From Tabrizicola sp. (GTDB lineage: Bacteria > Pseudomonadota > Alphaproteobacteria > Rhodobacterales > Rhodobacteraceae): a stretch of 64,000 nucleotides of DNA. Location: positions 53,555 to 117,554 of the forward strand of contig NZ_JAEULP010000056.1 of the NCBI RefSeq assembly GCF_016792905.1, in the 5' to 3' direction. Under the pieces are notes generated by a model that saw only the letters and a program-made list of their open reading frames with translations, searched no databases and was not told the origin of the DNA. A program made the position numbers and the translations under genes. Positions 19,116 to 28,500 of this stretch are shown here, one piece after another (the first letter of the stretch is position 1; the number at the start of each line of letters is the position of its first letter).

Positions 19116-20954
19116 TCAGTCATGTGCCTGGCCAAACTCCTGTGCCCAGCGTCCGCGGCTGCACAGCGCAGGCATCGCCTCCTGCCATCGGGCAGCGGCG
19201 CGCTTGCCTTCAAGTTGATAGCGTACAGTCAGGATCAGGGCGCGCACTGTGAGAAGGATCAAGAGTATACGTCTTGGGCGCAGGTGAAAGCAGCGGGTCG
19301 CGGCGGGATCGAGCGCACGCAGATACGACCGACCGAAGATAGCCAACGGCTCGGGTCGTCCCCTGAAGACAATCGTCGGTTTTCCCGTGCTGGGCACCAG
19401 AATGATGCGCAGGAAGATAGCTGCGAAGGCAACCACTTGGCCCGCAATGCCGACCCTGTACGACAAGGGCTGCACGAGAGGGAAGCTTTTCGGTCCGTGA
19501 TCTGTCCAGACCTCTGGGGCAGTAAGGGCTTGCACACGGTCGCGCACGATGCGGTTTCTCAGTGCGCCATCGATGGCGAAAGTGACATCCGGCCCCGCAA
19601 GGTAGTCCTCGATGGCTATCAGGCAGGACAGACCGGCGCGGTAGCGATGGACCAGCAAATTGAACATGGTCCATCCCAATACCGTCAGGATTCCGGGAAG
19701 TCGGGCAAACCCGGGATGGAAAGATGCCATGATAAGCAAGTTTCGCAAATCATAATAAATTGCGAGGCCGACGTGCTTGTAGAGAATCGACGCGTGCCAG
19801 ACCCCCAGGCCAGGAAGCGGCACGAGAGGAATGCCTGCCTCCTTGAGCCGAAGGCCATAGTCCACGTCGTCATTGTGTAAGAAGAAAGGTGCGGGCAAAC
19901 CGGCCTGGCGTATCGCAGAGACCGGCAGGACGCAGAACCACCACCCGTTGTAGTCCACTTCGAAACTGTTGTTCCACAGTTCAAGGCACTTGCGGTTTGC
20001 CAGAGAGGCACCATTGCCAAATGGATGAAACTGCCAATCCTTGCCGACCATCGCACCAGCTTCATGCAGGCGCAGGCGATCCTCGAGATCAATCGACTGA
20101 CCTCCCAGCGCGATGTCCTTTGCGCAGTAGCAAAGGAAGCGGATTGCCCTTTGCACGACACGGGCATCAACTCGGATGTCGTCATCCATAATGAGGTGAT
20201 GGGTAACAGGCTCGGCGGCATCAAGCGTTTCGATCATGGTCCGGGCAAAACCACCGCTGCCGCCACGATTGGGCTGGCGAATAACCCTGATTCCAGCGGT
20301 CTTGTGAAGACTGGTCAGGATCGGATGACTGAAGGATTTCCCCTGATTGACCAGGATGATCCGACGCAAGGCCGGTTCTGTCCCCAGAAGGGGGATCAAT
20401 TCGGCCACTGTCTCGGCAAGCAAGTCTTCGCGATTGAAGGTGCAAATACCAATCGAAAGGCTGACGTCGCGCAGCGGCGGGCAAAGCGTGACGAAGCTGA
20501 GTTCGTCGATCCTGCAAGTGTCCAACGCCGTCACCTCGACGTGCAAGCGGAGAATGTCCGGAGCCGAGCATCGGTCCCATGCCCAAATTGGCGTGCGGAA
20601 TTCCGGATGGTCGTCCGGCACCAGACAATCCAGGAGAGTGACACGTTTTCCACCCGCGCGATGACCGATGACGCGAAGCGCCAAGCGCCCGGTCGCCCTA
20701 CAGCGGAGGCCGACCCTGCCGATGTCGGTATGGGTGGCCCACCAAGCGAGATAGAGGCAGTTGAAGAAACCGTCGGCAATGATCTTCTGCCCGGAGGCAA
20801 GATGCATCAACCCATCACCCTTGGCTCGTGGTGTGGCGCTCGCAACGGCGAAGTACAACGCTGAAGGGTCCCCCGGCCTTGGGGCGATGATCTGTTGCAG
20901 TGGATATACCTGCACATCCGGCGCCATGGGTTGCCGAGGCTTCGGCAAAACCAT
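19116..20954 (-). CDS. GT2 galactofuranosyltransferase, GlfT2-like
   Basis: A 612-residue protein with an N-terminal beta-rich region (VQVYPLQQIIAP onward) and a GT2 catalytic domain. Key residues look complete: the DDD metal/UDP motif in LIMDDDIRVD, the WWFCVLP acceptor motif, the DD pair in FLHNDDVDYG with the presumed catalytic base, and the metal-binding histidine in GVWHASIL. This is the arrangement of mycobacterial GlfT2, which polymerises galactofuranose from UDP-Galf. The start at 20954 has a GAGGGG Shine-Dalgarno 8 nt upstream, while longer in-frame starts up to 21104 lack one. A UDP-galactopyranose mutase in the same locus provides the donor. It probably builds the capsule backbone or side chain. 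Confidence 0.82.
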   Translation of the reverse strand: MVLPKPRQPMAPDVQVYPLQQIIAPRPGDPSALYFAVASATPRAKGDGLMHLASGQKIIADGFFNCLYLAWWATHTDIGRVGLRCRATGRLALRVIGHRAGGKRVTLLDCLVPDDHPEFRTPIWAWDRCSAPDILRLHVEVTALDTCRIDELSFVTLCPPLRDVSLSIGICTFNREDLLAETVAELIPLLGTEPALRRIILVNQGKSFSHPILTSLHKTAGIRVIRQPNRGGSGGFARTMIETLDAAEPVTHHLIMDDDIRVDARVVQRAIRFLCYCAKDIALGGQSIDLEDRLRLHEAGAMVGKDWQFHPFGNGASLANRKCLELWNNSFEVDYNGWWFCVLPVSAIRQAGLPAPFFLHNDDVDYGLRLKEAGIPLVPLPGLGVWHASILYKHVGLAIYYDLRNLLIMASFHPGFARLPGILTVLGWTMFNLLVHRYRAGLSCLIAIEDYLAGPDVTFAIDGALRNRIVRDRVQALTAPEVWTDHGPKSFPLVQPLSYRVGIAGQVVAFAAIFLRIILVPSTGKPTIVFRGRPEPLAIFGRSYLRALDPAATRCFHLRPRRILLILLTVRALILTVRYQLEGKRAAARWQEAMPALCSRGRWAQEFGQAHD

Positions 20955-21210
20955 CCGTTGCCCCTCGGACGAGTGGATCATGCGGAAAGTTCGCCGATGC
21001 AATTTCCGTCTACCAGCCAATGAGCAGCACCTTGTCAGTTGCAAGGAGAAGTCTGATGGCGACATCCGCACTTGGATTGCACAGGTTACAAGGCAGCCAA
21101 ACATGCAGCCCGGCGAGCGTTCAGCGGTGCCCGGCTTCGCTTAGGTCACAGGCGATGACCCCGCACCGGCCTGCTCAAGCAATCAAAGTATCGAATGTGA
21201 GCCGGTCCGA

Positions 21211-22581
21211 TCAAGAGCTTCGCAAGTTGAAAACTGACAGAGGCAACGCGCGACCAAAGCTCGCGTCGCGAAGTTGGGCAAGTTCCTCGGCGGCAATGCT
21301 CACAGCCTTGACAATCTGGAGCTCGCTGTGCAGCGCAGACAGGAAGAAACGCAAGCGCGCTTCTTGCATTGGGACTGCCGGGAACATCACCGGTAGAACA
21401 TTCACTCCACGTTTGAGCAGTCGTTCGGAAAGCTTTGCAGCCAAGATTGAGTCGCCCACCATGACGGGCACGATGGCAAAGGGCCCGGCTCTTCCCGTAT
21501 CCAGACCGGACTGTGCAGCAAGGCGCAGGAACAAGGCACAGTTATCCTGCAGCTTTCGCACGCGTTCTGGTTCATCGTTCAGAATTTCCATCGCGCGCAA
21601 CGCCGATGCCGCCAGTGCAGGGGCCAGAGCGACAGAATAGACGTACCCGGACGCATACGCCCTCAACAGGTCGATCAGGGGGCGCGACCCGACGATAAAG
21701 CCCCCGGTCGACGCAAGTGTCTTTGACAGTGTTCCCATCCAAATATCGACGTCGGCCGCGTTGATGCCACAACCCTCGAACGACCCCTTGCCGGTTGCCC
21801 CGACACAGCCAATCGCATGGGCTTCGTCAACCATGAGCCAGCAGCCGTACTTCCGCTTCAGCGCTATCAGCCGATCGAGCGGAGGGATGTCACCGTCCAT
21901 CGAATAGAGGCCCTCGACGATGATGAGCGCGTTACGAAACTGCGCGCGGTTCTCGATCAGAAGGGTTTCCAGGGCTTCCATGTCATTATGCGCAAAGCTG
22001 CGCCGTGCAGCGCCTGAAAGCTTTATCCCCACCTGAATGCTGTTGTGGGAAAGGGTGTCGCTAAGCACCAGATCGCCTTCGCCCATCAGGCAACTGATGG
22101 TTGAAACATTCGTGGAATGGCCGCTCACAAAGACCATAGCGGCGGGAAGGCCGTAGTGGCGGGCAAGCGCGGCTTCAAGTTCGTCGTGCACGGGTCGGCA
22201 GCCTGCCACCAATCGGCTGCCAGACGGCGAAACTCCATACCGGTCTATCGCATTCTTGGCAGCTTCAGAGACCCTCGGATCGGCGTTCAGGCCGACATAG
22301 TCGTATGAAGCGAAGTTCAGGACCTCGCGATGGTCGATAACTGTCGTGCTGGCCGCATGGCCCTCGTGCATCCGGAAGTATGGTTGCTGGACATCCATCG
22401 CCGCATTAACCTCACGGAGTCGCTCCAGAGTGTGATAGTCGGATAGTTGATCAAAAGGGACGGCCGCAGGCCATTGCGCAGTTGAACTATGCCCTGCGGC
22501 AGGTTCCCGGCTCTTGCGCCGTTGAGCCGCAAGACGAGCAGCAGAAAGTGCCACTTCGTTTTCCTGGTCTGGTTCCCTCAT
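21211..22581 (-). CDS. PLP-dependent alpha-oxoamine synthase (serine palmitoyltransferase / AONS-like, RkpG-like)
   Basis: A 456-residue fold-type I PLP enzyme that condenses an acyl thioester with an amino acid, releasing CO2. The first ~75 residues are a non-conserved extension. Catalytic features are FVSGHSTNVSTI, SDTLSHNSIQVGIKLSGA, VEGLYSMDGD, DEAHAIGCVGATGKG and the PLP lysine in GTLSKTLASTGGF (about residue 286). Its ATG overlaps the PKS stop by 4 bp, so it is translated together with the PKS. It most likely takes the acyl chain from the PKS carrier domain to form a 3-keto sphingoid-type base, later reduced by the SDR at 39313-40113. Rhizobial RkpG is the closest known role. 8-amino-7-oxononanoate synthase for biotin is unlikely without other bio genes. 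Confidence 0.83.
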   Translation of the reverse strand: MREPDQENEVALSAARLAAQRRKSREPAAGHSSTAQWPAAVPFDQLSDYHTLERLREVNAAMDVQQPYFRMHEGHAASTTVIDHREVLNFASYDYVGLNADPRVSEAAKNAIDRYGVSPSGSRLVAGCRPVHDELEAALARHYGLPAAMVFVSGHSTNVSTISCLMGEGDLVLSDTLSHNSIQVGIKLSGAARRSFAHNDMEALETLLIENRAQFRNALIIVEGLYSMDGDIPPLDRLIALKRKYGCWLMVDEAHAIGCVGATGKGSFEGCGINAADVDIWMGTLSKTLASTGGFIVGSRPLIDLLRAYASGYVYSVALAPALAASALRAMEILNDEPERVRKLQDNCALFLRLAAQSGLDTGRAGPFAIVPVMVGDSILAAKLSERLLKRGVNVLPVMFPAVPMQEARLRFFLSALHSELQIVKAVSIAAEELAQLRDASFGRALPLSVFNLRSS

Positions 22582-25500
22582 TCCGCAGCCTCATCGTGGT
22601 GACTGCCACTGTCCAATGCGAGGGATAGGTGCTGCATCGCGAGCTCGGCATCCGGACCCTCAAGCCCTTCTGACGATGTCTCTCCATGGATGTGGCGAAC
22701 GATCCGGTCGGCGATGTCAAGAATGCTGAGATCATCCGAAACCGCCGTGATTGGCAAATCATGCCCCAGACTGTCCTGCATCGTCAGCCCGAGTTCGACG
22801 CCCATAAGCGAGTCGATCCCCATTTCCGAGACCGGCTTGGACACTTTGACCGCCTGCTCCGAGAACTGCAGGATGCGGGCGACGTGGCCAACAAGCCAGA
22901 TGATCAGACGCTCCTTTGCCTTTTCGAAGGGCAGTCCGACCAGCAAACTGCGCAGGTCTTCATCACCAGTGGACACCTCCGCACTCCGCCCCAAATTCAC
23001 AAGAAGCTTGAATGAGGGCGAACTGAGCGAGCGCAGGGTCGCGGAGACGGCATTCCACCCCATAGGGGTAATATGGATCACCGGATCGGCGGCGTCGCCT
23101 TGCGCAAGAATGCGATCAAGGGCGCGCATCGCCTGGAGGCTTGAAAAGTCGACGTCCCCGGACATGCGTCGCACGAGTCCCGCCTTGTCTTTGTCGCGCG
23201 AAAGGTAGCCCACATCGGAAATACCACCCCAGCCGATGGCAACGGCAGGCAGGCCCAACGCGCGGCGTCGGCGCGCGATACCTTCGAGGTAGCCATTGGC
23301 CGCAACATAACTGGACTGGCCGTGATTGCCGATCAGCGTTGCCAGCGAGGAAAAGAGGACAAAGTAGTCAAGCCTGTCTTCTCGGGTCAACAAATCCAGG
23401 TTCGCCCCCCCCGCGACCTTTGACGGCAATGTTCGGGCAAGGACGGCCACATCCACTTTGGTCATGGGCATGTCTTCAAGTACCATGGCAGAGTGGATTA
23501 TTCCGGAAAGGGGTCTTTCTGTCCGCAAGGCTGCAAGCGTTTCCTGCAACGCATTGGTGTCAGCGACGTCGCAAGAGACAAATCGCACTTCTGCACCTTC
23601 GTCCCTCCAGCGACGGTGCCTTAGCAGAGCATCATCGGAAGGCTCGGCCCGTCGGCCGATCAGGACGACATGCCGCGCACCTGCGTCACCGATCAGCCAA
23701 TCGGCGACCTCTAGCCCTAGCCCGCCCAGTCCCCCAACGACAACGTGGAAGCCGTCAGGGTCAGCGCGATATCGGGGGAGCGCAGCGGACAGTTCGCCCG
23801 CTTCCATGGGGCGGATCAGAATTTTTCCAATGTGACCCGACTTTTGCATCAGGCGAAAGGCAGCCCTCGTGTCAGCGCCGTCGAAGACGCGATACGGCAA
23901 GGGACGCAGGCCGCCGTCATGGAACGCGGCCATGATCTCGCTGAAGATTCCGGTCGCAAGTTCAGGCCGATGCTCCATCAACTGGTCAACATCGATCCCG
24001 TGATAGCTGATGTTCTCTTTCAGAGCGCGCAGGCCGATCCCGGTGTTGGAGTAGAAGTCCTGCTTGCCAAGCTCAAGAAAACGTCCAAACGGAGCAAGAC
24101 AGGCAAGGCTGCGCTCCATCGCCTCGCCAGCAAGGGAGTTTAGAACGATGTCCACACCGCGCCCCCCCGTAAGCGACCGGATATCTTCGGCAAAGATCAG
24201 GGACCGGCTGTCGAGAACATGCGATACTCCTTCGGCACGCAGAACGGCGCGCTTGATGGCAGAGCCTGCAGTTGCAATGATCTTCGCGCCCTTGCGTTTC
24301 GCGATCTGGATGGCGGCAAGACCAACACCCCCCGCTCCGCCATGGATCAACACCCATTCGCCGGCTCGCAGTCCGGCAAGCACATCGAGGGCGTACCAGG
24401 CCGTAAAGAAAGCGACGGGAAGCGTGGTTGCCTCCTCGAACGAAGTGCCGTCAGGAATCGTTGCGGCAAGATCGGCACGCACGACCTGATGTGAGGCAAA
24501 GAGCGAGGGACCGAAAGCCAGGACTCGGTCTCCGGTCACAAGGTTCGTCACACCGGGCCCGACCCTTGTGACCGTGCCTGCGCACTCGATGCCGATGGTC
24601 GGTCCGGCAAAGCCGCGTTCGACCGCTTCCTCCGGCAAGAGGCCCATTGACCACATCACGTCACGGTAGTTCAAGCCGGTCGAGGCGATGGCGATCTCCA
24701 CCTCTCCGCAAGATGGCGCGGGTCGCGCCTCTGACGTCCAACGCAGATCATCCAGCCCGCCAGCGATCGGAGCCTCAAGAAAACTGCGCATTTCCGACGG
24801 ACCGGCTGACGAAAATCCACCCTGCCCGTGGATCACGCGCATGGCCATCGTGGCGCTAGGGCTCAGGACTACTTCGGTTTCGGCGGAAGCGGAGGCTTCA
24901 ATGGCTGCGATACGATCCGCAGCCCTGACGGGCGGCGAATCTGGATGGATATCGTAGCAGGCGATGGGAAGCGCCGGGCTTTCGTTTGCTACGGTGCGCA
25001 TCAACGACCAGAGCGCGGTCTGGCCAGGTTCAACCGGACCGTTCTGACCGGACCCACCGGGGATAATTGCCACAAGCCGTTTCCGGCTGGCAGAGATGTC
25101 GGCGCAGATATCCTTTAACGCTAGAAATCGTTCAGAAAGAGCGACGACTGGATCGGCATCGTTCGGTGCAGGCGGGAACAGGACAAGAGCGCGTTCGCTC
25201 CTGTCCAGCCGGTGAAAGGGCCGTTCGGACGTGGCACCAGCAGCAAGCAAGACGTGGATGTCACTCGCCAGAACAGGATCAGCGACCCCGAGCACCATCG
25301 GTACAGCTGCGGCATGAGCAACCAATATGGAAGCAGTACCGCAGCCCTCGGGCAAGGACGCGATCTGAACCTTGGCCAGTCCTGCCTGCGTGGCGAACGA
25401 CGCAAGTCTGCCGAGGTCAAGATGACGGGCGGACGGACCATCCGGGGAGGTCACGTCGGAAAACCAACCCGGATTGGTGCCCGATACAAGGTCGGCAAAA

Positions 25501-28500
25501 TCCGAAGGTGCGGGGTCAACAAGCGCAATCGTCCCAACCGGTGATAGTGTCGCCCCAAGGCTTTTCAAAAGGCTGGCAGGCGAAGGCATGCGGAACAGGA
25601 GACCGTGTACAAGAATCAAGTCGAACGCACCGGCCGCCGCCAGTGCTTCTGCCGTACCCTGGATCTGCGTCACGCGGTCGAGGGGCAAAGAGACGGGGGC
25701 CGCAGGTTCATCCACGGGTGCAACAAGGATTTCGTGAAACGTGGCAACATCAGCCGGGAGATCGCGCAACAGCTTTGGCAGACACCGGGCAGCTCCGTCT
25801 GTAACTTCAGCGATGCGAAGAATACATCCACGCTGCCAACCCTTCGCCATTCGCAAGACTGCCGACGACAGGACCGAAGCACTGCGCTGAAGAAAGATCG
25901 AGCCGTCGGTCAGATTTGCCAGTCCGTCACGCCCGAAGATGGATGTCGGCGTCGAATGCTCTTCGATGTCCCGCAGCATGTTTGGCAAGACCACGCGCAG
26001 ATGTTCCAGCATGGCCCGTTCTGTCCCAAGCGTGGGATGGGCGCGGGCAATGTGGGACAGCAGCCTTTCAGGATTGCCGGTTGGTGGACGCTCAATCATG
26101 CGCCAGCCTCCCGGTAGCCGTTCGATGGCTTCGGCGCGTTCGCAAACGGCCAGCAGTCCGGCAGCATATGGCGTGGGCCAGCTCATCTGCGGCGGAAGCA
26201 CTCCGGAGGCATCGGCGATGGCCCGAAATCCTTCAACCGCGACCGCTTGGGCGGCTGCCTCGAGCAGGAAGAAGGCTTCGTCGTCCGGGCTAAAGGCGGG
26301 CTCCCCAGCGATTGCTGCAACGGACTGTGTGTCCAAGGTTGCCACGCCAATATCCGCGGGATCGGTCGGCAAAAGAATCTGCCGGAACGAATGGTGTGCC
26401 AGGCTGATCTCGCGCTGCAGCCGCACAGCCTGGAACCTCACCCCTTCCATCAATGTGAGCCCGTACCCTTCGGCATCGAATAGGGCGAACCTTGCAACTA
26501 CTGAACGTTTTCCGAGCCGCGTCACTTCGATCCGGGCCGAGGCGACACGGCCCCTTGGCCTCAGAAGCGTCAAGCGTTCAATGTGGACCGGGATATAGCC
26601 CATTCGGTCGGAAGCAGTCTCGGACCCTTCCAGGGCGGCGATCAGTCCATGAAAGGCAGCGTCGGTGCCGGGGATATCTAGCAGCGTCGAGATCTCTGCC
26701 TTGCCAGCCTGTTCGACAGGGTCAAGGAAAACCTCGACCATTCCGTCACGCACGGTCCGGACCCGTCGGCAAAGTGCAAAGCCGGGCCCGTAGTTAAGGC
26801 CGACCCGCCGTGCCGAGTGATAAAGTCTGTCACTGCCCCTGTCACCGGGCCGCGGTCTGGCATCAGGTGGGGGTTCTTGCGGGCCATCCGCTACCGCACG
26901 GAAGAAGCGTGTCTGCAAATGAGGCCGTAACGGTGCATCGGTCCCTCGTGGTCGTGCGGCGATCCGAATTGTGGCCTGTTCAGCATTTGCGCGGGTCCGC
27001 ACTTCGGTCATTGTCGTCCGCGAAAGAACGACCGGAGCCAGCAAGTCTACGTCACGAAGCTCTATTTGATCGGTTCCGAGAGTGGCGCATCCAGCGAAAA
27101 GGGCCATTTCGGCAAGGGCTGTGCCGGGCAGGACCACCTTGCCCCCAACGCGATGATCACAGAAGGCAGCAAGGACATGCTGGTCGATCTCGCTATACCA
27201 GGTGCCGGTGCCAACTCCATCCTCGCGACCGGGCAACAGACCTCCACCGATGTCGCCATAGCGGTTCAGGATTGCAGGCGTCCGGTCGATCCGCAGGCCT
27301 GCATCTGCCCAGCAATAGTGCGGCAAGTCTCGCCTGATCCTGCGGGGCGCGGGATACAACAACCGCCGATCGATCCTCAGACCATGGGCCATTGCGCGCG
27401 CAAGGCACCGTTGGACCGGATTTATCCCAGTTGGTTCGGCCTTTTCGAAACCGTGCAGGATCGCGGGCTTTCTGTCGCTGTCCAGACATGCCGCCATGTA
27501 GCTGCCCAGAACGGGCGAAGGGCCAATCTCGAGGAATGCGCGCAAGCCCATGTCCTGCATGGTGCGAATTGCCGAAAGGAATGCCACCGGTCGGCGCATG
27601 TTGGCGCGCCAATAGGCTGCACCAAGGTCGGTTCCCCTGGCAAGTTGCCCGGTCACCGACGACACAAAGGGCACGCGGGCCGGGCCTGGAGCAAAGGCAT
27701 CCAGATCGGTGTCCAAGGCGGACGCAACCTCGTCCACCGGCGAGCCGTGAAAGGGATATTCGATCGCAAGCAGAACCGCAGGCCAACGGTTGACCTGCCG
27801 CGAATAGCGCATGAAGGCCTCGATCCGTTCGGCCGAACCCACAACGGTCACGCTTTTCGGACTGTTCTCCGCGGCGATCTCGACCCCGCCGCCGAATGCT
27901 GCGATTGCGGCCACGACATCGTCCGCTGCGGCTTGAATGGCCGCCATCCGGCCGCGGCCGCGCAACCCTTGCAGCGCCAGGCTGCGACTGTGAACAAGCT
28001 TCAGTGCCTGATCCAGCGACAGCGCCCCCGAGGCGCATGCCGCGGCAACCTCACCGCCCGAATGCCCCATGACCGCCGCTGGAGCGAGGCCCCGATCCGC
28101 AAGCGACCAGGTCAGCGCCATCTGATCGGCGAAAAGCAGGGGTTGTGCCACTGCGCAGTCAAGCAGACCGACTTCAAGATCGGATGACTGCATGCGCGCA
28201 ATGATCGACCATCCGGCAATCTTCCTGAAGGACCGATCAATCTTTCTCAGGCCGCGGGCATAGACCGGATCGGCGGCAAGAGCTGCCAGCCCCATGCCAG
28301 CGTACTGCGATCCGCTCCCGGAATACACAAAGGCAGCGGGCGCATCCGTCAGATCACTTTGCGCAAGGATCACGCGCGGGTCGGACCCACCCTCCGAAAC
28401 TCGTGTCAAGGCGGCGACAGCAGCGTCGGAGGAATCGCAAATGACGGCGGCCCGATGTGGATACACACCGCGAAACTGCGCCACCTGGGACGCCAGCGCG

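Noticed and set aside
21211-22581. Calling the oxoamine synthase BioF or HemA
   Set aside because: No other biotin or haem genes are nearby and it overlaps the PKS gene; an RkpG/SPT-like role fits better.
22690-23935. Several plus-strand open frames across the PKS ACP-KR region
   Set aside because: All are antisense to a continuous PKS frame with intact ACP and KR motifs.
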